Positions 13,820-20,532 of a DNA stretch of 25,988 nt are shown here, piece after piece. The position numbers and the translations under genes were made by a program. Source of the stretch: JAAXTX01 sp037139695 (GTDB lineage Bacteria; Patescibacteriota; Minisyncoccia; Moranbacterales; UBA1568); NCBI GenBank assembly GCA_037139695.1, contig JBAXFX010000011.1, forward strand, positions 1 to 25,988, written 5' to 3'. Under the pieces are notes generated by a model. That model was given only the letters and a program-made list of their open reading frames with translations. It was not told the origin of the DNA and did not search any database. Numbering within the stretch: the first letter of the stretch is position 1; every line of letters starts with the position of its first letter.

Positions 13820-13993
13820 GTTGGGGAGGAGGGATTCGAACCGGTGGAAGCAAAGCAAGATATCGTTCAGCAGAACGATATCGACGCGTGCGCCGACAAA
13901 TGCGACCTTAGAAGCCAACCAAAGGTTGGGATACATTCAGCGCTGCCCTGGACAAGGAACCTTCCGTAGGAAGGTGACGCGAAAATCCCTCCT
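13820..13993 (+). repeat. Array unit 5 (A/B hybrid with extra hairpins)
   Basis: The left part matches type A, including the perfect hairpin GATATCGTTC-AGCA-GAACGATATC (13859-13882). The right part (CAGCGCTGCCC and onward) matches type B. Extra small hairpins CCAACC-AAA-GGTTGG and ACCTTCC-GTA-GGAAGGT occur only here. The stems that would need both halves of one type are weakened, as expected after recombination. Confidence 0.8.
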
Positions 13994-14027
13994 TCCCGGC
14001 TGATCCGAATGGAATACATGAAACCAT

Positions 14028-14672
14028 ATGACGTATCAGGAATGGAAGCAATCCTCCGGAAATAAAGTGATTGCGACTTCACCCTTTTCCGAGAAGATTT
14101 TCGATTTTATCCCCGAAGGAGGACGCGTACTCGACCTTGGTTCCGGTGACGGGAGGATTTCTCGAGTAATACAAAGGCATGGATTCGAAACGTACGGGAT
14201 GGATATAAACCCTACGGCAATCAACCTCGCAAAGGCGCAAATCGACCTTGTCGGCATAGAATTCTCAATACAGGATGCGAAGACGACTACGTATGAAGAT
14301 GCTTTTTTTGATGCTGTCATAGAGCAAGCCGTACTTGCATGCGTGGAAAAGTCAGACAGGACTACGGTACTTACCGAAGTACATCGGATATTGAAATCCG
14401 GTGGCGTTTTCTCCATAGCTGAATTCGGATTTGAAGAAAGTTTGCATGAGCGGTATGAGCATGATGCCCTTCTCTCTGGTGAATATGGAACGGTAGTGGT
14501 GAAAAGTGATGACGGAATGAAACCGTTCAGAAGCCATCATTTCCGCACTGAAGAACTGGATACACTCCTAAAAGACGCTGGATTTGAGATTATACAGTCC
14601 GCCCATCCGAATTTCAGTACTCGTAGTGGCCATACACATCCAGGACACCAGTATATTGTCCGAAAAGTTTAG
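14028..14672 (+). CDS. Class I SAM-dependent methyltransferase
   Basis: This 214-residue protein has the Rossmann-like fold of class I methyltransferases. Motif I is VLDLGSGDG (34-42), the acidic residue ending strand 2 is Asp59 in YGMDINP, and DAFFDAVIEQAVLACV (91-106) corresponds to motif II and the beta-4 strand. LKSGGVFSIAEFG (122-134) is the strand 5 region. The substrate cannot be read from the sequence; the family includes small-molecule, lipid and protein methylases. The start ATG 14028 follows the repeat array by only 35 bases and has no clear ribosome site; an ATG at 14018 is out of frame. Base composition looks more AT-rich than in the neighbouring genes, which could mean a recent arrival. 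Confidence 0.88.
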   Translation: MTYQEWKQSSGNKVIATSPFSEKIFDFIPEGGRVLDLGSGDGRISRVIQRHGFETYGMDINPTAINLAKAQIDLVGIEFSIQDAKTTTYEDAFFDAVIEQAVLACVEKSDRTTVLTEVHRILKSGGVFSIAEFGFEESLHERYEHDALLSGEYGTVVVKSDDGMKPFRSHHFRTEELDTLLKDAGFEIIQSAHPNFSTRSGHTHPGHQYIVRKV

Positions 14673-14723
14673 TCTGCTCCGATTATCAAAGTTCTCACCT
14701 ATCCCTCCCTCTCCAGTAATCCT

Positions 14724-15380
14724 ATGGAAAACGACGTGCTCGACATTCGGCAGGTATACGAGATGTTCTCCGTTCCGCCGAACTTGGCGGAACACATGGA
14801 AACGGTGGCACAGGTCGTTCGTGTCATACGGGATCACTGGGTCGGTGAGCCGATCGAGTGGGACTTCATCATCCGCGCGGCATTGCTTCACGATATCGGC
14901 AACATCGTAAAATTCGATTTTGAGGCCCATCCCGAATTCCTGGGTGTCGAGGCGGTGAACGTCGAACACTGGAAGGCCGTTCAAAAAGATATCATCGCCC
15001 GATACGGTAAAGACGATCACCTTGCGAGCGGCAACATGCTCAGTGAAATTGGAGTCTCCCCCGAACTGCTTTCGACCATTCAGGACAAGTCCTTCGCGAA
15101 TGCGATCGAGGTGGCTGCCGGGAACGATTGGAACGCGAAAATCCTCCTGTACGCCGATATGCGCGTCATGCCACACGGAGTCGCCTCTCTCGAAGAGCGG
15201 CTTGCGGACGTCCGCAAACGTATGCCACAATACTACCAGAGACCCGACTTCGAGAAACTTCTCGACGCAACCCGCGATATCGAGACACAAATATCCGCGA
15301 ATCTCGATGAAACCATTGCGGACATTCGATGGAAAACGAATACCTCGTTTCCGAAGGCTAAACCTTCGGAGAAGGTTTAG
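14724..15380 (+). CDS. HD-domain phosphohydrolase
   Basis: This 218-residue protein has the HD superfamily metal site: His24 (LAEHMETV), His56-Asp57 (AALLHDIGN) and Asp144 (LLYADMRV). HD proteins hydrolyse phosphate esters of nucleotides or related compounds. The acidic nature of the region after HD (FDFEAHPEFLG) and the short length suggest a stand-alone metabolic enzyme, but the substrate is unknown. The last codons and the stop lie within a perfect 33-base palindrome (15353-15385), so the C-terminus PKAKPSEKV is partly dictated by that element. The palindrome may have been inserted into an older end of the gene. Confidence 0.85.
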   Translation: MENDVLDIRQVYEMFSVPPNLAEHMETVAQVVRVIRDHWVGEPIEWDFIIRAALLHDIGNIVKFDFEAHPEFLGVEAVNVEHWKAVQKDIIARYGKDDHLASGNMLSEIGVSPELLSTIQDKSFANAIEVAAGNDWNAKILLYADMRVMPHGVASLEERLADVRKRMPQYYQRPDFEKLLDATRDIETQISANLDETIADIRWKTNTSFPKAKPSEKV

Positions 15381-15385
15381 CCTTC
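15353..15385 (+). repeat. Perfect 15-bp palindromic hairpin over the HD gene stop codon
   Basis: GAAGGCTAAACCTTC and GAAGGTTTAGCCTTC are exact inverted copies with a GGA loop. The stop codon of the HD gene (15378-15380) lies in the right arm. Only TCTC follows, so termination activity is doubtful. It resembles other short-loop palindromes in this window. Confidence 0.9.
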
Positions 15386-15409
15386 TCTCGAGCCTATTAT
15401 CATACTCTC

Positions 15410-16330
15410 ATGCTCCCCTCCTGGACCATTCTCGCCTTTCTCGCCCCGCTCCTCTGGTCGTTTGTCGGCTTCATCGACAAGTTCGTCATCTCAAAATACG
15501 TCCCTGACGACCAGGGAGCGGAGTCGCTCGTCATCTTCACCGGACTCACCGGGTTCATCATGGCAGCCGGGATAGTCCTTTTCGGACACGCGGTGTACGG
15601 GATTCCGGCGCGCGATGTCTTCTGGATCATGATCGCGGGCATCCTCTATGTCGCGGCATTCATCCCGTATCTCATCGCGATGAAATCGGCCGATGCGAGC
15701 GTGGTCGTCTCGCTCTATCAGCTCACCCCGGTCTTCAGCTACGTCCTCGCCCGCATCTTTCTCGGCGAGACGCTCACACCCATACAGATGCTTGCGGGCG
15801 TCCTCGTCATCTGTGGCGCCATCGCACTTTCCTCCGATCCGGACAGGCGGTTCCGATCGGACCGCAAGACATTCGGACTCATGGCGCTCTCGTCCCTGGG
15901 ACTCGCGACCAGCGCGCTCCTTTTCAAATACTTCGCGCTCGATACGCTCGATCCGTGGGCGACGGCGTTCTGGGAATATGTCGGCGGCGGACTCTGTTCA
16001 CTTTTCCTCTTCGGATGCATCGGGTCGTATCGAAAGCCGTTCCTTTCACTCCTGAAAATCGGCGGCGCCCGCATCGCATCCCTCAATCTGTTCGGAGAGA
16101 TCCTTACCGTCTTCGGAACACTCGCCATGTCGTTCGCTTCGCTCTCAGCCCCGCTCGCGGTCGTCTCGATCATCAACGGGACTCAGCCGTTCATCATGCT
16201 GCTCCTCGGAGGATTCTTCACGGCCTTTCTGCCGCATCTCATCACGGAACATAACGAGCACACACATCTCATCCATCGGATCGTTTCGGCTTCGGTCATC
16301 TTCGTCGGCGTCATCCTGCTCTTCGTATAA
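15410..16330 (+). CDS. EamA/DMT-family transporter
   Basis: This 306-residue protein has about ten transmembrane helices in two homologous halves, as in the EamA drug/metabolite transporter superfamily. The first half contains SFVGFIDKFVISKY and SLYQLTPVFSYVLARIFLGETLT, the latter being the typical EamA end-of-domain signature (P-x-F-x-x-L-x-A-x-x-x-L-x-E). The second half starts at about residue 150 (FGLMALSSLGLATSALLFKY) and ends LAVVSIINGTQPFIMLLLG. Substrate is not predictable. The gene is 29 bases beyond the HD gene, separated by the palindrome. Confidence 0.87.
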   Translation: MLPSWTILAFLAPLLWSFVGFIDKFVISKYVPDDQGAESLVIFTGLTGFIMAAGIVLFGHAVYGIPARDVFWIMIAGILYVAAFIPYLIAMKSADASVVVSLYQLTPVFSYVLARIFLGETLTPIQMLAGVLVICGAIALSSDPDRRFRSDRKTFGLMALSSLGLATSALLFKYFALDTLDPWATAFWEYVGGGLCSLFLFGCIGSYRKPFLSLLKIGGARIASLNLFGEILTVFGTLAMSFASLSAPLAVVSIINGTQPFIMLLLGGFFTAFLPHLITEHNEHTHLIHRIVSASVIFVGVILLFV

Positions 16331-16371
16331 AGCTCAAGCACGACCGATTCATAACAGTACGCGGAGGCGCT

Positions 16372-16499
16372 TTGACTGTTTCATAGCATTTATTAAATAA
16401 TAGCTTATATAAAGCAATATCTACATATATTGATTGATTTTCATTGATTTTTTATCAATACCATGATACTATTTCATTGAAATTCTATCAATCAACACT
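16372..16499 (+). promoter_or_regulatory. AT-rich promoter region with nested inverted repeats
   Basis: A possible -35 TTGACT (16372-16377) and -10 TAAATA (16394-16399) are 16 bases apart. Between there and ATG 16500 lie nested inverted repeats: TTGATTGAT (16430-16438) with ATCAATCAA (16487-16495), ATTGAT (16443-16448) with ATCAAT (16454-16459), and the palindrome ATTTCATTGAAAT (16471-16483). The region is strikingly AT-rich compared with the flanks. It looks like a regulator-binding region for the AAA/DUF4143 gene. Confidence 0.45.
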
Positions 16500-17771
16500 A
16501 TGATAACAAGGGAGGTCCTTCCGAAAATACTCCACTGGGTAGGCAAAGAAAAGATCCTTATCCTGAAAGGAGCTCGACAGGTCGGCAAAACTACTCTCCT
16601 CAACGAAGTGGTCGCCGAAATCAAAAAAAAGGACCCGACTGCCGAGGTCGTTTTTCTTCGTGCAGACGATACTTCCGATGCCACCTATCTCAGATCGACA
16701 GCGATACTCGAAGAGTACCTCAAAAGAAACCACGGTTTTCCGGATCGATTTGTTACCGTCTGTATCGATGAATTTCAAAATATTCCCGACGCGGGAACGT
16801 TTTTGAAAACGTTTTTTGATGCGCATAAAGGGAAACTGCAATTCATCGTAAGCGGCTCGAGCTCTCTCGAAATAACCAAGAACACGGAGTTTCTCACAGG
16901 CCGCTCTATCGATTTCGACATACCGCGCATCACATTCCGTGAATACTTCAACTATGAAAACAAAAGCACGGTAGCCGCCATCCCAGTGTCGGATTTCGAA
17001 TCACTGAAATTGTTTTACGAGACCTATACGGATCAGATCGATCTCCGTTTCGGGACATACCTGACCTATGGAGGCTATCCGGAGGTCATCACGACGGCAG
17101 GACACGAAGACAAGATCACCATTCTCGAATCGATTGCGAAAACCTATGTCGAAAAGGATGTGGCCGGCTTCCTGAGGATCGAGAATATCACCGGATTCAA
17201 CGATCTCGTCAGGATACTTTCGGATCAGATAGGCAGTCTCGTCAATCTTTCGGAAATTTCCATAACGACCGGACTCGCACGAAATACCGCCGAAAAGTAT
17301 CTCGAGGTTCTGGTCGGAACCTATGTATTCCACGTCGTACGTCCTTTCTTCCGAAACATCCGCTCCGAGCTCTCGAAGATGCCGAAGATATATGCGCTCG
17401 ATATCGGCATGCGGAACTATTTCACCAGATCGTTCGACACAGATGGAAAATCAGACGGACATCGCATCGAAAATTTCGCGTATCTCGAACTCTTGAATCG
17501 GTTCAAGAAGGAATATGTTCATTTTTACCGGACGACCGGCGGAGCAGAAATAGATTTTGTCGTCGAACTTCCCAATAATTCCGTCCTTCTCGCGGAAGTG
17601 AAATATCGCCCGAAGCCGAGCCTTCCGGTTGCGATGCGAAATTTCGAAAAACGGTATCCGGAAGTCGTCTCCGATAAGATCATTCTCACGAAGAACGTCA
17701 TCCGGAAAGATCCGGAGGGAACGATCTTTCTCCCAGTCAATATGCTCCCCTTCGTCGATCTCGCGTCATAA
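16500..17771 (+). CDS. AAA ATPase with DUF4143 domain
   Basis: This 423-residue protein belongs to the common bacterial and archaeal AAA_14/DUF4143 family. Walker A is GARQVGKTT (24-32), Walker B is CIDEFQN with Asp90-Glu91, and VSGSSSLEI is the sensor region. DUF4143 follows from about residue 210 (YPEVI, TYVEKDV), with a winged-helix part (LVNLSEISITTGLARNTAEKYLEVL). The C-terminal part carries GGAEIDFVVE and LLAEVKYR (about 350-382), a PD-(D/E)XK-like nuclease pattern. Members are often found as mobile, stand-alone genes of unknown role, possibly defence or DNA handling. The AT-rich upstream region differs from its neighbours and fits lateral transfer. A small Cys-rich gene follows 9 bases later. 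Confidence 0.9.
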   Translation: MITREVLPKILHWVGKEKILILKGARQVGKTTLLNEVVAEIKKKDPTAEVVFLRADDTSDATYLRSTAILEEYLKRNHGFPDRFVTVCIDEFQNIPDAGTFLKTFFDAHKGKLQFIVSGSSSLEITKNTEFLTGRSIDFDIPRITFREYFNYENKSTVAAIPVSDFESLKLFYETYTDQIDLRFGTYLTYGGYPEVITTAGHEDKITILESIAKTYVEKDVAGFLRIENITGFNDLVRILSDQIGSLVNLSEISITTGLARNTAEKYLEVLVGTYVFHVVRPFFRNIRSELSKMPKIYALDIGMRNYFTRSFDTDGKSDGHRIENFAYLELLNRFKKEYVHFYRTTGGAEIDFVVELPNNSVLLAEVKYRPKPSLPVAMRNFEKRYPEVVSDKIILTKNVIRKDPEGTIFLPVNMLPFVDLAS

Positions 17772-17780
17772 AGAGATCGT

Positions 17781-18074
17781 ATGAAGCTCAAAAGCGACAG
17801 ATATAAATCGGCACGTGGAGGAGCCTCCAAACTCTTGGCGATATCGTGCCAGACATGCGGCGCTTCGATATGCCGGTATCAAAAAGATGGGCCGGGAAAC
17901 CTGCGCCGGATGTATATCGATCGAATCTCGGAAGCGAACATACCACTTACGAACAAAGACTTTTCCTGTCCGAATGGACATCTGATCGGAGTCGCGATAG
18001 TCTACAAGAAAGAAAGTCGGCCCGCATTCAGGCTGATAACCGGGATGGTGACAAAAACCATGTTCAATCATTGA
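17781..18074 (+). CDS. Small Cys-rich (zinc-ribbon-like) hypothetical protein
   Basis: This 97-residue protein contains Cys23 and Cys26 (CQTC), Cys31, Cys63 and His67 (CPNGH), a spacing that suggests one zinc site. Between them is a basic stretch (NLRRMYIDRI). The family is not recognised. It starts 9 bases after the AAA/DUF4143 stop and ends 10 bases before dsbB, so it is most likely in one transcript with both. Metal binding is inferred from the cysteine pattern only. Confidence 0.7.
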   Translation: MKLKSDRYKSARGGASKLLAISCQTCGASICRYQKDGPGNLRRMYIDRISEANIPLTNKDFSCPNGHLIGVAIVYKKESRPAFRLITGMVTKTMFNH

Positions 18075-18084
18075 ACCGCATCCT

Positions 18085-18624
18085 ATGACCCCGACCATCA
18101 GTCTCATGCTCTCGGTCCTTGTGGCGATCGGACAGGCGGCGCTCGCGATCGTCGCCGTCGCATCCGTCCTCGATTTCAAACGGGTCCGCAGTCTCGCCGA
18201 AAAATACATCACGCAGCGGAACACACTCATCGTCGCATTCGTCGTCGCGCTTTTTTCGACGTGTGGCAGTCTGTACTATTCCGAAATCGCCGGGCTCATC
18301 CCGTGCGACCTCTGTTGGTTCCAGCGAATCTTCATGTATCCGCAGGTGATCCTCCTCGGTATGGCGCTCTGGAAACGCGATGGCCGGATCGTCGACTATG
18401 CACTCGCGCTCGCGGGTATCGGTTTCCTCTTCTCGCTCTATCACAACTTTGTCATTTATACCGCGACCCAAAGCGCGTTCTGCTCGTTCAAGTCCGTCTC
18501 CTGCACGACCAAGACGGTCATGAGTCTCGGATATGTCACGATTCCCCTCATGGCACTCACGGCCTTCGCCCTGATCCTCGTGACGTTCCTCCTCCGGAAG
18601 CTCGGCGAAAAGAAGGGAAACTGA
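18085..18624 (+). CDS. dsbB: DsbB-like disulfide bond formation protein
   Basis: This 179-residue membrane protein has the DsbB/BdbC active sites: CDLC (Cys74, Cys77) after the first periplasmic-side helix, and Cys133 with Cys140 in the second outer loop. CDLCWFQRIFMYPQVILLG matches the family closely. It transfers electrons from a DsbA-type oxidase to quinone, so that exported proteins gain disulfides. An extra N-terminal helix (about 7-28) makes it longer than the four-helix core. No DsbA is encoded in the window. Substrates could include the nearby surface protein, which has four cysteine pairs. The gene is 13 bases upstream of the glycosyltransferase gene, suggesting one operon. Confidence 0.92.
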   Translation: MTPTISLMLSVLVAIGQAALAIVAVASVLDFKRVRSLAEKYITQRNTLIVAFVVALFSTCGSLYYSEIAGLIPCDLCWFQRIFMYPQVILLGMALWKRDGRIVDYALALAGIGFLFSLYHNFVIYTATQSAFCSFKSVSCTTKTVMSLGYVTIPLMALTAFALILVTFLLRKLGEKKGN

Positions 18625-18637
18625 TCACGAAATCGCT

Positions 18638-20272
18638 ATGGACACCAGAAAAGTGTTTCAAAGAATATCGCCGAGGATATGGATACTCGCCGCCATCGTG
18701 ATTGTCGGCGTCTTTTTGCGTACCTACCGGTTCTCACAATGGATGTATTTTTATCCCGACCAGGCACGCGACGTGATGCTCGTGGGCGATGTGCTGTCCG
18801 GCAGATCATCGTGGCCACTTCTGGGACCGATTGCCGCAAGTACGCCGTTTCAGCTGGGACCGATCACATACTACTTCCAGATCGCGTCCGGCGCATTGTT
18901 CGGCGTTTCGCCTTGGTCCCTCGCCGTCCCGGACCTCTGCTTCGGCATCCTGGCCATCCCGTTTCTCTTTGTCTTCCTGAAACGGATCCTTGCCCCCGCG
19001 ACCTCACTCGCCCTCGCGGGATTGTATGCCGTCTCCTTTCCGGCGGTCCGGTATTCCCGGTTCGCGTGGAACTCCAATTCCATACCGTTTTTCATCATCC
19101 TCTTCCTCCTATCACTCTCGGAATTTCTCCGTACGAAAAGCCGAACGGCCTGGGCCTGGGTCGTCGCGCTCGGTGTCGCGTTCGGAGTCGGCATCCAGCT
19201 GCATACCGTCCTGCTCGTATCGCTACCGCTCATGATATTTCCGACCATCGTCTTTTCGATACGGTCGGACCCGAAGACATGGAAAAAATGGCTCGCGGTC
19301 ATCATGATCGCGATCACCCTGAACACGGGGCAGATCGTAAGTGAAACGCGTACAGAATTCCAGAATACCCGATACTTTTTCAGCGTCCTCGACACGCGCT
19401 CGCCCCATGAAAGTGTCGGCCTCGCGCAGAACCTTTTCCTTGACATCGTCTGCCATGCCCAGGCAAATGCGTTGTTCACCTCATCCCTGCCGAAAGACGA
19501 CACCTGCGCCACGATTACGAGCTTCCGATATGCGACCGGCGGCTATCCGGACCGCGCGACGTATCTCCTCTTTCTTGCAGGCATCGCCTTCGGGCTTATG
19601 GTATTCGTCGCCGGTATCATACTTGCCATCCACCGCCTCAGAATGGAGCGCGATGAACAAAAGCGCGTCTTCTTATGGACCGTCCTTACCTCTGCCACGC
19701 TCACGTTTCTCGTGATGCTTCCCGTGGTCGGGCACAACGGCCAGGTGCGCTATCTGCTCCCGGTCTTTTTCTTCCCGTTCCTCTCTCTTGGCCTGATAGC
19801 GGAATACGCCTCACGAAGATTTCCCGGGAAATTCCGCCTCCTCCTCCCGGTCTTCATCCTGATTATCCTGATCGCCCTCAATGTCTCCACGATTGTTTCC
19901 GAAGCGCAACTCTCCGCGGCCGGTATACGCAGCAACGCGCAATACATCATCTTAGACGAGCTCGAGGCGGTCCGCGACGCGATCATTTCCGAATCGGCAC
20001 CGGCACCAGAAGCCTACCTGTACGGCGGAGAAAAATATATGCAGAATTATCTCAAACCACTCATCTATTCCTCTTCCCAAGAGAACTTCACGATCCTGAA
20101 GGGAAGACGCGATATCGGAACCGTTCCCGCAGGAAAGCCGGTCTTCTTCATCGCCCAGAGCCTGGACACCTCGGTGGTTTCGGAGTACAACGCCAGTCCG
20201 GAGGCTTTCGGCCTGACCGTCGAAAGCTACCGGGGCGTCGGAAACATCGGCATATACGGGATACGACACTAA
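18638..20272 (+). CDS. GT-C family glycosyltransferase (GT39/GT83-like)
   Basis: This 544-residue protein has an N-terminal helix, then an outer loop with FYPDQARD (Asp41, Asp45), the acidic catalytic site of GT-C enzymes that use lipid-linked sugars. About ten hydrophobic segments follow to residue 425, including SRFAWNSNSIPFFIILFLL and GHNGQVRYLLPVFFFPFLSL. The last 120 residues (about 425-544) form a soluble outer domain. The family (ArnT, PMT and relatives) transfers sugars to lipids, proteins or glycans at the outer face of the membrane. The acceptor is unknown; the surface protein next door or the GtrA-linked glycan route are plausible partners. No clear terminator follows until 20472-20505. 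Confidence 0.85.
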   Translation: MDTRKVFQRISPRIWILAAIVIVGVFLRTYRFSQWMYFYPDQARDVMLVGDVLSGRSSWPLLGPIAASTPFQLGPITYYFQIASGALFGVSPWSLAVPDLCFGILAIPFLFVFLKRILAPATSLALAGLYAVSFPAVRYSRFAWNSNSIPFFIILFLLSLSEFLRTKSRTAWAWVVALGVAFGVGIQLHTVLLVSLPLMIFPTIVFSIRSDPKTWKKWLAVIMIAITLNTGQIVSETRTEFQNTRYFFSVLDTRSPHESVGLAQNLFLDIVCHAQANALFTSSLPKDDTCATITSFRYATGGYPDRATYLLFLAGIAFGLMVFVAGIILAIHRLRMERDEQKRVFLWTVLTSATLTFLVMLPVVGHNGQVRYLLPVFFFPFLSLGLIAEYASRRFPGKFRLLLPVFILIILIALNVSTIVSEAQLSAAGIRSNAQYIILDELEAVRDAIISESAPAPEAYLYGGEKYMQNYLKPLIYSSSQENFTILKGRRDIGTVPAGKPVFFIAQSLDTSVVSEYNASPEAFGLTVESYRGVGNIGIYGIRH

Positions 20273-20324
20273 GTATCTCTCTCGCACCTCACCGCCACTA
20301 TACGCCGAAATGACGGCTTGCCGG

Positions 20325-20428
20325 CTGAAATCCGAAAATTTCCGCTACCCGTCCTCAACTTTCATGATTTTTCACCCAGAGGGTGACCAACCTCCGGTTG
20401 GTACTCAAACGGAATTTCCGGATTTCAG
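20325..20428. repeat. 104-bp structured element with 19-bp inverted ends and two inner hairpins
   Basis: The ends CTGAAATCCGAAAATTTCCG (20325-20344) and CGGAATTTCCGGATTTCAG (20410-20428) are inverted copies with one substitution and one extra base. Between them are two adjacent perfect hairpins: CACCC-AGA-GGGTG (20373-20385) and ACCAACC-TCC-GGTTGGT (20386-20402). The element is intergenic between two convergent genes. It could be a miniature mobile element or a structured RNA; nothing in the sequence decides. Confidence 0.75.
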
Positions 20429-20471
20429 TTCGATATGAGATTTGAGATAGATACTAAGATGAATGCAAAAA

Positions 20472-20505
20472 GCCAGGCCTCCCCTTGGAGGTCTGGCCTC
20501 TTTTT
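20472..20505. terminator. Bidirectional terminator between converging genes
   Basis: Arms GCCAGGCCTCC (20472-20482) and GGAGGTCTGGC (20487-20497) form an 11-bp stem with one G/T pair and a CCTT loop. CTCTTTTTC follows on plus, and TTTTTGC on minus. It serves the glycosyltransferase transcript from the left and the surface protein gene from the right. Confidence 0.88.
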
Positions 20506-20532
20506 CGAAAGAAGAACGAGGCAAGCAACCGA

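Larger units (their letters stand above)
13141..13993 (+). repeat. Array of five structured repeat units carrying inverted tRNA-Gln 3' ends
   Basis: Five units start at 13141, 13324, 13507, 13663 and 13820 (spacing 183, 183, 156, 157). Each begins with an inverted copy of the tRNA 3' end (GTTGGGGAGGAGG and onward) and ends GACGCGAAAATC plus a C/T-rich arm that pairs with the start. Linkers of about 20 bases share GTAGCGAAG, which is also found directly after the tRNA. Units 1 and 2 are type A, units 3 and 4 type B, and unit 5 a hybrid. Conserved internal stems show paired base changes between units. No credible protein gene overlaps. The E. coli tyrT locus also has tandem repeats carrying a tRNA 3' end, but in direct orientation. 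Confidence 0.93.

Noticed and set aside
13141..13993. CRISPR array
   Set aside because: Units are 135-174 bp with internal structure and linkers of about 20 bases that are themselves similar. There are no short identical repeats with unique spacers and no cas genes.
19675..20313. 212-codon open frame overlapping the glycosyltransferase gene
   Set aside because: It is an out-of-frame shadow of the GT-C gene, rich in Arg and Pro, with no start signal.
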